A stretch of DNA of 64,000 nt from Paeniglutamicibacter sulfureus (GTDB lineage: Bacteria; Actinomycetota; Actinomycetes; Actinomycetales; Micrococcaceae): assembly GCF_039535115.1 (NCBI RefSeq), contig NZ_BAAAWO010000001.1, forward strand, positions 930,001 to 994,000. The letters run 5' to 3'. The translations under genes and the position numbers were made by a program. A model generated the notes under the pieces. The model saw only the letters and a program-made list of their open reading frames with translations. It was not told the origin of the DNA and did no database searches. Below, piece by piece: positions 25,670-34,828 of this stretch (its first letter is position 1; each line of letters begins with the position of its first letter).

Positions 25670-27471
25670 GCACCTTGCTCCCGGGCCAGTCGGCGGATGG
25701 CTGCCGAATTCTGTTTCATGACTTTGGCGTCCTGTGCGGTGGGGATGGTTTCCAGGCGCGAGATGAATCGCTGCTTTTCCGTCTCCAGCAGGGCCGTGCA
25801 CCGGTCGGCCAGGGAATCCTTTGCCTGCTTGGTGAGCCTGCGCACAGCGTCTTCGCCAAAGATCGCCTCGAGCAGCTTCTGCCCGACCACGGCCGATCCG
25901 CCGGCGATTCCGACTTCCAGTCCCGTCAATCCGGCGGTGGAGGCGAAGACGACCACCATCAGTGCCACGGCGACTCCGTTGACGCCGAAGGACACCATGC
26001 GTGCGGTCATGCGTTTGCTGGCACCCTCGGTGCGGATGATTTCCATCAGGTCCCCTTGCCAGGCGCGCACCTGCTCTGCCACCTGGTCGGAGAATCCGGG
26101 AGACAGTGAACCGAGATTGGCGGTGCCCACCAGGGCTTTGCCTGCCGGGTCGGCCCGCCAGCGCTCTTCAGTGGTTTCACTGGCCTTGGCGGCCTGGTCG
26201 ACCACCACGGCATGCAGACCGCTTTCTATAGCCTCTTCCACATGGTCCACGGGTTTGGGCTTGCCGGCAAAAAAGGCACCGATCCGATCCCGAAGCCGGC
26301 CAATGCCGGATTCAAGGGAACGGAAGAACTCTCCGGTGCCTACGAAGTCCTGCCACCGTGCCAAAACCTCGCCACGCAACAGCGTTCCGTCCTGCACGCT
26401 GGACAGAATTCCCTCGTGTGCCTGTTCAAAAGCCTCATCGGCGTATTGGGCCAGGCGGCTGCCGCTGGTCTCCTGCTCCCCCATGGCCACGGCAATGACA
26501 TCGCTGCGATCCGCGAGCTGGCCAAGCACCCCGGCCAGCGTTTGGCGGGCAATCGATGCCCGTGATTCGGCATTGGCAGCCAGCTCACCCAGCCAGTCCT
26601 TGAGCGGATCAACCGCTTTGGCAGGCAGCATGTCCATCTCGTCGAGGTCAAATTCCGGAACCACGAAAAGCTCGGCGCCGCCCAGCCCTTCGCGCAGGAG
26701 CATACCGCGCAGGTCGGTGGCAATCTCGTCCTCGAGACCTGCCGGCACGCGGTCCAGGACGACTGCCAGCGTGATATTCCGCCCAGCGGCCTCGGAGAGA
26801 AGTTTCCAGGGTACGGCGTCCGCGTAACGGTTGGCCGTCGTGACAAAGATCCAGAGGTCGGCGGCAGACAACAGCTGGCCGGCCAGACGGCGGTTTTCAT
26901 CCGAGATGGAATCCACGTCTGGAGCATCAAGAATGGCCAAGCCACGTGGGACTGCGTCATCTTGCAACAAGATGATGGAGTCGGTCAGCGCGGCGTCCGG
27001 CGTGGCACCCACCCGCGCCGCAGGAATGTGTTGGTCTCGGCTGACTGCGGTTCCGGTGATGCGCCGCAGGCCCGGGAGGATCCTGTCGTTTTCCAGCCAG
27101 GCCCGGTCCAGCTCGTGGTGGAGGAGGATTGGTTGGCGGGTGGTGGGTCGAATGGCCCCGGCACGGGTGACAGGGTGTCCCACCAGGGCATTGACCAGTG
27201 TGGACTTCCCTGCTCCGGTTGAGCCCCCCACCACGGCCAACAGCGGTGCATCCAGGCTGCGGTATCGCGGCAGGATGTAGTCGTCGAGTTGTTCCACTGC
27301 GCTACGCGCGTTTTCGCGTGCCTGGGCAACGCCTGCAATTTCAAGCGGCAAGATGCTGTCCGCAAGATTCGTTCGAACGCCGGTGAGCAGGTTGATGGCT
27401 TCCATGTCGGCCGGCACGGCCGAGAGTGGTGGAGAACCTAGGGGTTCAGAGCCATTGCTAGTAGTCACCAC
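25666..27471 (-). CDS. Membrane-anchored dynamin-like GTPase (first of pair)
   Basis: About 600 residues. Counting from an open TTG at 27507, G1 is GSTGAGKS (95-102) and G3 is DAPDVD (194-199); the G4 position reads VVLDRVP rather than NKxD, so guanine recognition may be unusual. A hydrophobic pair near the C terminus (VAVALMVVVF onward) probably inserts in the membrane. The start is uncertain: GTG codons at 27471 and 27468 are plausible, and the longer TTG form has no clear ribosome binding site. It is cotranslated with the GTPase downstream and probably acts with it as a heteromer. Confidence 0.75.
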   Translation of the reverse strand: MVTTSNGSEPLGSPPLSAVPADMEAINLLTGVRTNLADSILPLEIAGVAQARENARSAVEQLDDYILPRYRSLDAPLLAVVGGSTGAGKSTLVNALVGHPVTRAGAIRPTTRQPILLHHELDRAWLENDRILPGLRRITGTAVSRDQHIPAARVGATPDAALTDSIILLQDDAVPRGLAILDAPDVDSISDENRRLAGQLLSAADLWIFVTTANRYADAVPWKLLSEAAGRNITLAVVLDRVPAGLEDEIATDLRGMLLREGLGGAELFVVPEFDLDEMDMLPAKAVDPLKDWLGELAANAESRASIARQTLAGVLGQLADRSDVIAVAMGEQETSGSRLAQYADEAFEQAHEGILSSVQDGTLLRGEVLARWQDFVGTGEFFRSLESGIGRLRDRIGAFFAGKPKPVDHVEEAIESGLHAVVVDQAAKASETTEERWRADPAGKALVGTANLGSLSPGFSDQVAEQVRAWQGDLMEIIRTEGASKRMTARMVSFGVNGVAVALMVVVFASTAGLTGLEVGIAGGSAVVGQKLLEAIFGEDAVRRLTKQAKDSLADRCTALLETEKQRFISRLETIPTAQDAKVMKQNSAAIRRLAREQGA

Positions 27472-27555
27472 TACATCATGCCAAACACTTTGGATTTTTA
27501 TTCGCAAGCTAGCCGAAGAATTCCAGGGACCTTGGGAAAACCCGTCTTAACGACA

Positions 27556-27585
27556 AATGGTCCCAAACCGAAGTTTGGAACCATT
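27556..27585 (-). terminator. Terminator of the tRNA cluster
   Basis: Arms AATGGT-CCAAAC and GTTTGG-ACCATT (one mismatch, CGAA-type loop) lie right after the last tRNA-Glu, and on the minus strand a T-rich stretch follows. It separates the tRNA cluster from the GTPase genes. Confidence 0.7.
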
Positions 27586-27592
27586 GTGCTGG

Positions 27593-27665
27593 TGACCCCA
27601 GCGGGATTCGAACCCGCGTTACCGCCGTGAGAGGGCAGCGTACTAGGCCGCTATACGATGGGGCC
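27593..27665 (-). tRNA. tRNA-Glu (CTC), copy with encoded CCA
   Basis: The 73-nt cloverleaf runs GGCCCCA...TGGGGTC with discriminator A. The anticodon loop CTCTCAC gives anticodon CTC, and GGTTCGAATCC is the T arm. The next three genomic bases encode CCA (27590-27592). It is identical in its body to the copy at 27715-27787. Confidence 0.95.
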
Positions 27666-27714
27666 GCATAGCTGCAACGTTTTAGGACTGTTACCGTCCG
27701 ATTCCAATGAATCG

Positions 27715-27787
27715 TGACCCCAGCGGGATTCGAACCCGCGTTACCGCCGTGAGAGGGCAGCGTACTAGGCCGCTATACGATGGGGCC
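27715..27787 (-). tRNA. tRNA-Glu (CTC), copy without encoded CCA
   Basis: This has the same 73-nt tRNA-Glu sequence and CTC anticodon as its neighbour. The 3' flank reads CGA instead of CCA, so CCA must be added by the nucleotidyltransferase. Flanks differ completely from the other copy. Confidence 0.95.
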
Positions 27788-27854
27788 GTATGCTCTGCGT
27801 GGGGACTTTCGTCCCCCACGCAGACCGGTCCTCGCTTTCGCGAAGACCGTGACG

Positions 27855-27926
27855 CTGGGGTACCAGGACTCGAACCTAGAATGTTGGTACCAGAAACCAG
27901 TGTGTTGCCAATTACACCATACCCCA
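27855..27926 (-). tRNA. tRNA-Gln (CTG)
   Basis: The 72-nt tRNA runs TGGGGTA...TACCCCA with discriminator G. Anticodon loop TTCTGGT gives anticodon CTG for CAG codons. The base pair 27-43 at the top of the anticodon stem is C/A and so mismatched. CCA is not encoded. Confidence 0.93.
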
Positions 27927-28039
27927 CAGCGTTGATTCGCTCTCCGGCTTTCTCTTCGAAAGCTTTCGTGCGCCTCAGCACGAGAAATAACTATACCGGC
28001 GGATCTGCGGAAAGTACAAATCGGGGGCCCACTAGGATC

Positions 28040-28810
28040 CTAATGGGCCAAAAACCCCGGGTTTCCGGTGATTATGGCGGCCAAAGAACCAAGATTTTGC
28101 AGGATTTCGGTCGATCTGGTTTTGTGATCTGGCGCACGATCCAGCAGGATTCCCTGCAGTCCCGCGTCGATGGCACCCTGCACATCGTTGACCGGGTTGT
28201 CCCCGACGTAGAGGGTCGCGCCGCGGGCGGTGCCGAGCAACCGGCAACCGGCATGGAACGGCCGCGGATCCGGCTTCGGCGCCCCGGCGGTATCCGAGCC
28301 CACGAGTACTTCGATCCGCCCAAGCCCCGAAAGTTCCAATTTGCGGCGTTGGTAGTCTTCCACGTTATTGCTGACGGCCCCGTAGGGAATGGAAAGGGCG
28401 TCCAGGGCATCAAGGCAGTCGTGCACATCGGGGAATGGCGCCCACATGCCCTGAACCACGTCTTCGTAGCGTGCGCTCCAAACGCCAAGGGCTTCTGCCG
28501 GCGGGGCATCCAATCCGACAAGTCCATAGGCGCGCCGGATTCGTTCGGCGCGCTGGCCCAGGAATGTCAGTTCCCCGGCCATGTAGCGCTCATACGCCCC
28601 AGCACCGTCATCGGCATAGTCCCGCGCCGCATGCTCTCTCAGGCCTCCGGGAACGTCCTTGAAGTCTTCGGAGGTGAGGAAGTGAAATCCCTTGACTGCG
28701 GCGGCGTTGAGATCCACCAGCGTGTCGTCAATGTCAAAGAGAACGCCCTCAACCCGGGCCACGGAACGTGCACCGTGAATTGGGTTGAGGGCGCTGGTCG
28801 CGTTGTCCAC
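28040..28810 (-). CDS. HAD-superfamily hydrolase
   Basis: This is a phosphatase-like protein of 256 residues. The nucleophile motif is DIDDT (D26 to T30), motif II is SNNVEDYQ, motif III lies in GAPKPDP, and the acidic motif IV is GDNPVNDV. The helical cap between residues 45 and 125 puts it in subfamily I. Substrate is unknown. It stands 19 bases after gltX on the same strand and may be cotranscribed, but no functional link to tRNA charging is evident. Confidence 0.85.
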   Translation of the reverse strand: MDNATSALNPIHGARSVARVEGVLFDIDDTLVDLNAAAVKGFHFLTSEDFKDVPGGLREHAARDYADDGAGAYERYMAGELTFLGQRAERIRRAYGLVGLDAPPAEALGVWSARYEDVVQGMWAPFPDVHDCLDALDALSIPYGAVSNNVEDYQRRKLELSGLGRIEVLVGSDTAGAPKPDPRPFHAGCRLLGTARGATLYVGDNPVNDVQGAIDAGLQGILLDRAPDHKTRSTEILQNLGSLAAIITGNPGFLAH

Positions 28811-28829
28811 GATTCTCGCTTGCTCCTGC

Positions 28830-30335
28830 TTACCGGGTGGCCCGGAACGCGCGTACGCGGTTGAGCGAGGATTCCTTGCCCAGAATCACCATCGACTCAA
28901 ACAGCGGCGGGGAGATCCGCTTGCCGGACACGGCAGTGCGAATGGGCCCAAATGCGTGGCGCGGCTTGATGCCCAGTCCTTCGACCAAGGAGGACTTCAA
29001 GACGTCCTGGATGGTCTCGGCGTCCCACTGCGTTGCTGCCTCGAGCGCGGCCAGGCCGGCGTCCAGGACTTCGGCGGTGTTCTCCGGCAGTCCCTTCAGG
29101 GCATCGGCGGCAGGCTCAATGGCCGAGTCCTCCGTGAAGAGGAATTCAAGCATGTCGGGCGCCTCGCCCAGCAGGGTGATCCGTTCCTGGACCAGCGGAG
29201 CGGCCTCGGTAAGGATCTCATGCTGGCGTTCCGTTAGCTCCTCCCCCACCAGGCCCTGGAACCTGAGGTAGGGAATCAGGCGTTCGCGGAAGTCAGCGGC
29301 ATCCAGCATGCGCACGTGGGTGCCGTTGATGGCTTCTGCCTTCTTGATGTCAAAGCGTGCCGGGTTCGAGAGCACGTCGTGGACGTCGAAAGCTTCGATG
29401 AGCTGGTCCCGGGTGAAGATGTCTTCATCGGCGCTCAAGGACCAGCCAAGCAAGGACAGGTAGTTCAGCAGTCCCTCGGGAATGAAACCGCGGTCCCGGT
29501 GCAGGAACAGGCTCGATTCGGGGTCGCGCTTCGAAAGCTTCTTGTTCCCCTGGCCCATCACGTAGGGCAAGTGGCCAAAGAGAGGCATGTACTGGGCGAC
29601 ACCGATTTCAATCAAGGCGCGGTACAAGGCGATCTGGCGGGGGGTCGAGGAGAGAAGGTCCTCGCCGCGCAGCACGTGGGTAATGCCCATCAGCGCATCG
29701 TCGACCGGGTTCACGAGAGTGTAGAGCGGCTGGCCGTTGGCGCGCACCACCACGAAGTCCGGGACGGAGCCGGCCTTGAAGGTGATTTCCCCGCGCACCA
29801 GGTCGGTGAAGGTCAGGTCTTCGTCCGGCATGCGCACGCGCAACACCGGCTCGCGGCCTTCGGCACGGTAGGCGGCAATCTGCTCTTCGCTGAGGTTACG
29901 GTCGAAGCCGTCATAGCCCAGCTTCGGGTCCCGGCCGGCAGCCTTGTGGCGATCTTCGACTTCCTCGGGGGTGGAGAAGGATTCGTAGACATGCCCGCCC
30001 GCACGGAGCTTGGCGATGACGTCCTGGTAAATGGCCCCGCGCTGGGACTGGCGGTATGGTTCGTGAGGACCGCCGACGTTGACACCCTCATCCCAGGTGA
30101 TCCCGAGCCAGTCCAAGGCGTCCAGCAACTGGTGGTAGCTTTCCTCCGAGTCGCGCTTGGCGTCGGTGTCTTCGATGCGGAAAATCATTTTTCCGCCGGT
30201 GTGGCGCGCATAGGCCCAGTTGAACAGGGCGGTGCGAATCAGGCCTACGTGCGGTGTGCCGGTCGGAGACGGGCAGAAGCGTACGCGGACGGGGGTTTCA
30301 TCGGTCACAGTGGGAATGAGGGATACATCAGTCAT
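28830..30335 (-). CDS. gltX: Glutamyl-tRNA synthetase
   Basis: It charges tRNA-Glu with glutamate; in bacteria without glutaminyl-tRNA synthetase it also charges tRNA-Gln for later amidation. The 501 residues have the class I signature [17 protein letters not shown] (HIGH as HVGL) and KKLSKRDP (the KMSKS equivalent). Length is normal. The tRNA-Glu and tRNA-Gln genes lie one gene downstream, a grouping of enzyme and substrates seen in related genomes. Confidence 0.95.
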   Translation of the reverse strand: MTDVSLIPTVTDETPVRVRFCPSPTGTPHVGLIRTALFNWAYARHTGGKMIFRIEDTDAKRDSEESYHQLLDALDWLGITWDEGVNVGGPHEPYRQSQRGAIYQDVIAKLRAGGHVYESFSTPEEVEDRHKAAGRDPKLGYDGFDRNLSEEQIAAYRAEGREPVLRVRMPDEDLTFTDLVRGEITFKAGSVPDFVVVRANGQPLYTLVNPVDDALMGITHVLRGEDLLSSTPRQIALYRALIEIGVAQYMPLFGHLPYVMGQGNKKLSKRDPESSLFLHRDRGFIPEGLLNYLSLLGWSLSADEDIFTRDQLIEAFDVHDVLSNPARFDIKKAEAINGTHVRMLDAADFRERLIPYLRFQGLVGEELTERQHEILTEAAPLVQERITLLGEAPDMLEFLFTEDSAIEPAADALKGLPENTAEVLDAGLAALEAATQWDAETIQDVLKSSLVEGLGIKPRHAFGPIRTAVSGKRISPPLFESMVILGKESSLNRVRAFRATR

Positions 30336-30412
30336 GATGTGACCATTCTATGTCCCCACACCTAGTCAACCCGCCAGCACAGTGCTGAAGCGCGCAGTCG
30401 GGGAGCATAACT

Positions 30413-30443
30413 GCAGTTGGCCCCGGATACCGGGGCCAACTGC
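30413..30443 (-). terminator. Terminator hairpin after the fumarylacetoacetase-family gene
   Basis: A perfect 14-bp stem GCAGTTGGCCCCGG / CCGGGGCCAACTGC with an ATA loop lies 24 bases past that gene's stop and before the gltX promoter region. There is no T run, but the stem is very stable. Confidence 0.65.
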
Positions 30444-30466
30444 GTTACAAGGGTCCAACCGGGAAT

Positions 30467-31228
30467 TTAGCGGCGGAACGGATTGCTCAAGGTGCCGATT
30501 CCCTCGATCTCCACGTCCACGCGCTGTCCCTCGGTCACCAAACCGACGCCGGCCGGGGTACCGGTGAGTATGACGTCACCGGGTAGCAGGGTAAAGGCCT
30601 GGGACGCATAGGCAATCAGGTCGTTGATACCCCAGACCATGTCGGAGGTGTTGCCGTCCTGGACGACGTTTCCATCGAGCCTGGTGATCAGCTGGGTGTC
30701 CTCGTGGTCCAGCTCGGTCTGGATCCATGGTCCCAGCGGGCATGAGCCATCCCAACCCTTGGCACGAGCCCATTGTCCGTCTGTCCGCTGGGCATCGCGT
30801 GCGGTCAGGTCATTGGCGATGGTGTAGCCGAAGACCACGTCTTGGGCCTTTTCGGCGGGAACGTCCTTGCAGATTCTCCCGATGACAACCGCGAGCTCTC
30901 CCTCGTAGGAGATTTCCTCGGAGAAGGATGGCAAGGTGATCGGGTCACCCGAGCCGACAACGGAAGTGTTTGGCTTCAGGAACATCAGGGGTTCTGCCGG
31001 CACTTCGTTGCCAAGTTCGGCGGCATGGTCGGCGTAGGTACGACCGAAGCACACCACCTTGGAACGGGGAATGATGGGGGCGAGCAACCGGACATCCTCA
31101 AGCTTGTGCTTGACGCCGGTTGGCTTGATTCCTTGGAAGAAGGGGTCGCCGGAAATGACGATGACCTCGTCCTCTTCCACGACGCCGTACATGGGGTCAC
31201 TGTCAACGACAAAACGAGCAATACGCAT
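30467..31228 (-). CDS. Fumarylacetoacetate hydrolase family protein
   Basis: This is a metal-dependent hydrolase or isomerase of the FAH fold, 253 residues. It has CFGRTYADHAAELG, FLKPNTSVVG, the metal-binding EGELAVVIGR, and GYTIANDLTARDAQ, as in acylpyruvase and 2-hydroxyhepta-2,4-diene-1,7-dioate isomerase relatives. The C-terminal GDVILTGTPAGVG is strongly conserved in the family. Substrate cannot be told; oxaloacetate or acylpyruvate hydrolysis is possible. It follows galE by three bases. Confidence 0.85.
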   Translation of the reverse strand: MRIARFVVDSDPMYGVVEEDEVIVISGDPFFQGIKPTGVKHKLEDVRLLAPIIPRSKVVCFGRTYADHAAELGNEVPAEPLMFLKPNTSVVGSGDPITLPSFSEEISYEGELAVVIGRICKDVPAEKAQDVVFGYTIANDLTARDAQRTDGQWARAKGWDGSCPLGPWIQTELDHEDTQLITRLDGNVVQDGNTSDMVWGINDLIAYASQAFTLLPGDVILTGTPAGVGLVTEGQRVDVEIEGIGTLSNPFRR

Positions 31229-31231
31229 GGT

Positions 31232-32347
31232 TTATAGCTTAGTGGCTTCGTTGGAGTCGGGTGCGCGCTTCTGCTTCTGTCGCTTGACCACGTCTTCTTC
31301 GGTTTGATCCTCGTCATGCTGGTCGGCAGGTTCGTCTTCGGGATAGCCGGTGGGATTGTTTGACTGCCACCGCCACATGTCCTCGACCATTTGCTCGAGG
31401 CCGCGTTCGGCCTTCCAGCCGATTTCCTCACGGGCCAACGTGGGATCGGCGTAGCTCGCCGCTACGTCACCTGGGCGGCGGTCCACGACCTCGTAGGGGA
31501 TCTCCCGTTCAGAAGTTCGGGCGAATGCCTGGATGACCTCAAGCACCGAGGAGCCGTGTCCGGTTCCCAGGTTCCAGGCGTGCAATCCGCCATGGTCGTG
31601 GAGATATTCGAGAGCGGCGAGATGCCCTGCACCCAGATCCACAACATGGATGTAGTCGCGCACGCCCGTTCCGTCTGGCGTCGGGTAGTCTCCCCCGAAT
31701 ACGTTGACTCGCTCGCGAACGCCTACAGCCACCTGCGCGATGTACGGCATCAGGTTGTTGGGGATGCCTTGCGGATCCTCGCCTATCCGGCCGGATTCAT
31801 GTGAACCCACCGGGTTGAAATAGCGAAGCTTCGCAATGGACCAACGCGGGTCCGAACCTGCAAGGTCATCAAGCATTCCTTCAATGTGCAGCTTGGTCCG
31901 GCCATACGGATTGGTGGCAGACAACGCCGTTGATTCAGTGATCGGGAGTTCGAGCGTTTCTCCGTAGACGGTGGCCGATGAGCTAAAGACCAATGTGCGA
32001 ACGTCGTGGGCTTCCATGGCATCCAGCAGGTTGAGCGTGCCGGTGACGTTGTTGCGATAGTACTTCAGGGGTTCGGAAACGGACTCCCCCACTGCCTTGA
32101 GCCCGGCAAAATGGATGACGGCCTCCGGCCGTGCCGTTGCAAACACGTCCTTGAGTCGCGCATCATCCAGCAGGTCGCCTACGTGCAAGCGGGCGTTGTG
32201 GCCCGTGAGTTCCCCTACCCGCCGCAAGGCCTCTGGCGAGGAGTTGCTCAGGTTGTCGTAAACGTGGACCTCGTGGCCCTCTTCCAATAGAAGTAAGACC
32301 GTGTGGGAGCCGATATAGCCGGCGCCGCCGGTGACCAAAATGCGCAT
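31232..32347 (-). CDS. galE: UDP-glucose 4-epimerase
   Basis: It interconverts UDP-glucose and UDP-galactose with bound NAD. In 371 residues: GGAGYIG (7-13), SSSATVYG (about 122-129) and the catalytic YGRTK (148-152). Relative to the usual ~335 residues it carries a hydrophilic, acidic then basic C-terminal tail of about 35 residues (DEPADQHDEDQTEEDVV and on) that looks disordered. UDP-galactose may feed wall polymers in the same window. Confidence 0.92.
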   Translation of the reverse strand: MRILVTGGAGYIGSHTVLLLLEEGHEVHVYDNLSNSSPEALRRVGELTGHNARLHVGDLLDDARLKDVFATARPEAVIHFAGLKAVGESVSEPLKYYRNNVTGTLNLLDAMEAHDVRTLVFSSSATVYGETLELPITESTALSATNPYGRTKLHIEGMLDDLAGSDPRWSIAKLRYFNPVGSHESGRIGEDPQGIPNNLMPYIAQVAVGVRERVNVFGGDYPTPDGTGVRDYIHVVDLGAGHLAALEYLHDHGGLHAWNLGTGHGSSVLEVIQAFARTSEREIPYEVVDRRPGDVAASYADPTLAREEIGWKAERGLEQMVEDMWRWQSNNPTGYPEDEPADQHDEDQTEEDVVKRQKQKRAPDSNEATKL

Positions 32348-32394
32348 GAATCCATCCTATTGATCATTGACCTGCTTCACTCGGCTAAAACCGC

Positions 32395-32431
32395 GATGGG
32401 GGTGGGATTCTTTTGGAATCCCACCCCCATC
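32395..32431 (-). terminator. Terminator of ilvE
   Basis: A perfect 16-bp stem GATGGGGGTGGGATTC / GAATCCCACCCCCATC with a five-base loop lies just past the ilvE stop; TTTT follows shortly on the minus strand. It isolates ilvE from galE. Confidence 0.8.
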
Positions 32432-32446
32432 ACCTGTACTTCGCGC

Positions 32447-33541
32447 TTACGCGAGTCGTTCCAGCCAGCCGTGGCGATCTGCGACGGTACCGGTTTGGAT
32501 ACCCAGCAATTCCTCACGGAGGGCCATGGTCACTTCACCTGCAGGGGCATCCGGATCGCCGATGTGCTCCTCGCCGTTCTTCAGCACGCCAATCGGGGTG
32601 ATGACCGCTGCAGTGCCGCAGGCAAAGACTTCCTGGATCTCCCCGCTGGCAATTCCTTCGCGCCATTCGCCCAGGGTGATCGTTCGTTCCTCGACCTCGA
32701 GCCCGCGGTCCTTAGCCAGTTGAATGATCGAGGAACGGGTGATGCCTTCAAGGATGGTCCCGGTGAGGCGTGGGGTGATGAGCTTGCCACCCCTCATCAC
32801 GAAGAAGACGTTCATGCCGCCGAGCTCTTCCACGGCTTCATCGTTGAACGGGTCAAGGAAGAGAACCTGCTTGCAGCCGTTTTGTTCGGCTTCCAGCTGT
32901 GCAATCAGCGATGCTGCGTAGTTGCCGCCGCATTTGGCCGCACCTGTGCCGCCGCGTCCAGCGCGTGCGTAGTTGTGCGAGACCCAGATGCCCACCGGCT
33001 TCAGTTCACCACCGAAGTAGTTGCCAGCCGGGGAAGCAATGACTCGATAGGAAACCTTGCGAGCCGCGCGAACGCCCAGGAAGGCTTCGGTGGCAATCAT
33101 GAATGGACGAAGGTAGAGCGCTTCACCGTCGCCACTGGGAACCCACTGGACGTCGGCCGTCACCAGGCGACGCAGCGATTCAACGAAGACTTCCTCATCA
33201 AGTTGCGGCAACGCCAACCTCGCTGCCGACCGATTCAGGCGGGCAGCATTTGCATGCGGACGGAAGCTCCAGACGCTTCCATCTTCGTGGCGGTATGCCT
33301 TCAGGCCCTCAAAGATTTCCTGGCCGTAGTGCAAGACGGAGGCTGCCGGATCCATGGCAATGGGGCCGTAGGGCTCGATGCGCGCGTTGCTCCAGGTGCC
33401 CTGCGGGCCTTCACCATCGGCCGACCAGTCGATGACTGCGGTGTGGTCAGTGAAGAAATCCCCAAAACCTGGGTTGGCCAAAATGTCGGCGCGTTCCTGA
33501 TCGCTTTTCCGGTGAGTTGAGAGATCTTCAATGAATTCCAT
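32447..33541 (-). CDS. ilvE: Branched-chain amino-acid aminotransferase
   Basis: It catalyses the last transamination in valine, leucine and isoleucine synthesis. This is a fold-type IV PLP enzyme; the cofactor lysine is Lys203 in GAAKCGGNYAAS. HYGQEIFEGLKAYR and YLRPFMIA are family signatures. The ATG beginning MEFIED is chosen, with GAGGAAG upstream; a longer frame would begin inside the terminator that ends leuB. The gene gives 364 residues. Confidence 0.94.
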   Translation of the reverse strand: MEFIEDLSTHRKSDQERADILANPGFGDFFTDHTAVIDWSADGEGPQGTWSNARIEPYGPIAMDPAASVLHYGQEIFEGLKAYRHEDGSVWSFRPHANAARLNRSAARLALPQLDEEVFVESLRRLVTADVQWVPSGDGEALYLRPFMIATEAFLGVRAARKVSYRVIASPAGNYFGGELKPVGIWVSHNYARAGRGGTGAAKCGGNYAASLIAQLEAEQNGCKQVLFLDPFNDEAVEELGGMNVFFVMRGGKLITPRLTGTILEGITRSSIIQLAKDRGLEVEERTITLGEWREGIASGEIQEVFACGTAAVITPIGVLKNGEEHIGDPDAPAGEVTMALREELLGIQTGTVADRHGWLERLA

Positions 33542-33576
33542 GATGCCGTCAGGCTTCCTCTTCGACAGGGTGTTGC

Positions 33577-33604
33577 GGTGGCAAGCCGACAACGGCTTGC
33601 CACC
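33577..33604 (-). terminator. Terminator of leuB
   Basis: A perfect 12-bp stem GGTGGCAAGCCG / CGGCTTGCCACC with a four-base ACAA loop lies 37 bases past the leuB stop and just upstream of ilvE, so ilvE probably has its own promoter. Confidence 0.65.
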
Positions 33605-33640
33605 CTAGGATTTGGTTCCTAAATGAACCTAGTCACCAGC

Positions 33641-34699
33641 TTAAGCCAGTGCGGCAATGATTGCATCGCCGATCTCGGCAGTGGTCCGCGGATCGGTCAT
33701 TTCATCGCGAGATGCGATATCACTTTCCACTGCCTCCTCGACCCGGCGGGCTGCTTCCGGAAGACCGACATGGTCGAGCAAAAGGGCAGCCGAGAGGATT
33801 GCTGCCGTCGGGTCCGCCTTTTGCTGGCCGGCAATGTCCGGGGCCGAACCGTGAACGGGTTCGAACATTGAGGGGGCAGTACGGTCCATGTTGATATTCC
33901 CGGATGCCGCCAGGCCGATGCCGCCCGTGATGGCGCCAGCCTGATCGGTGAGGATATCGCCAAAAAGATTGTCGGTGACGATAACGTCAAAACGAGAGGG
34001 ATTCGTGGTCATGAAAATGGTTGCGGCATCCACATGCAGGTAATCGTGGGTGACGTCCGGAAACTCGACGGCCACGGCCTCCACGGTCCGGCGCCACAGA
34101 TGACCGGCAAAAACCAGCACGTTGTGCTTGTGGACCAGGGTCACGTGCTTACGGGTACGTTCACTGGCACGACGGAAGGCGTCTCGGACAACTCGCTCGA
34201 CGCCGTGGGCAGTGTTGATGGAAACCTCGGTGGCGATTTCGTGAGGGGTGCCTGCACGCAGCACACCGCCGTTGCCCACGTATGGACCTTCGGTGCCCTC
34301 GCGGACAACAATGAAGTCGACTTCCCCGGGCTCAGCCAACGGGCTCGGCACTCCCGGGTACAACTTGGCCGGGCGCAGGTTCACGAAGTGATCCAAGCTG
34401 AAGCGCAACTTCAGCAGCAGCTCGCGTTCAATCAGGCCCGAAGGAATGCGAGTATCGCCCGGGGCTGCACCCACAGCGCCAAACAGGATGGCGTCATGCT
34501 TGCGAAGCGCTGCAAGGGTTTCCTCCGGAAGGGTCTCCCCCGTCTCCAGCCAGTGTTCGGCACCGAGCGTGTAGTTGGTCAGCACCAAATGCACGTCCGT
34601 GGTTTCGGTTGCCTTCTTCAGGACCTTTACGGCCTCGGCAATTACTTCAGGACCAATGCCATCACCTGGAATGACGGCAATATTCAAGGATTCGCTCAT
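33641..34699 (-). CDS. leuB: 3-isopropylmalate dehydrogenase
   Basis: It oxidatively decarboxylates 3-isopropylmalate in leucine synthesis. The 352 residues show [30 protein letters not shown], and the metal and NAD region [20 protein letters not shown]. Length is normal. It diverges from the histidine kinase gene; the 129-base gap holds a TCTCA-N5-TGA pattern like that in the leuC operator. Confidence 0.95.
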   Translation of the reverse strand: MSESLNIAVIPGDGIGPEVIAEAVKVLKKATETTDVHLVLTNYTLGAEHWLETGETLPEETLAALRKHDAILFGAVGAAPGDTRIPSGLIERELLLKLRFSLDHFVNLRPAKLYPGVPSPLAEPGEVDFIVVREGTEGPYVGNGGVLRAGTPHEIATEVSINTAHGVERVVRDAFRRASERTRKHVTLVHKHNVLVFAGHLWRRTVEAVAVEFPDVTHDYLHVDAATIFMTTNPSRFDVIVTDNLFGDILTDQAGAITGGIGLAASGNINMDRTAPSMFEPVHGSAPDIAGQQKADPTAAILSAALLLDHVGLPEAARRVEEAVESDIASRDEMTDPRTTAEIGDAIIAALA

Positions 34700-34742
34700 G
34701 ACAAACGAGTTTATCGACTCGTATCACTATGTGAGCAACCCG

Positions 34743-34755
34743 TCTCATATCGTGA
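34743..34755. promoter_or_regulatory. Candidate NdgR/LtbR-like site upstream of leuB
   Basis: TCTCA-TATCG-TGA repeats the spacing of the perfect dyad upstream of leuC (TCTCA-AATAG-TGA), about 44 bases before the leuB start. Shared control of leuB and leuCD by the IclR-type regulator would be expected from work on related actinobacteria, but the match is short. Confidence 0.35.
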
Positions 34756-34828
34756 ACGTTCCGATGGCATGGGGCCGATCTCATGCCTGGGCATGATGTA
34801 CGTCGCGCTCCCACACCGTAGGCTATTT

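Noticed and set aside
27593..27787. Duplicate tRNA-Glu as an assembly artefact
   Set aside because: The flanking sequences of the two copies are completely different, so a true tandem duplication is more likely.
33542..33592. A longer start for ilvE
   Set aside because: The added codons run into the leuB terminator hairpin and have no ribosome binding site.
34034..34828. N-terminal extension of the histidine kinase
   Set aside because: The extension is antisense to leuB and has no domain; the ATG at 34829 leads directly into the membrane region.
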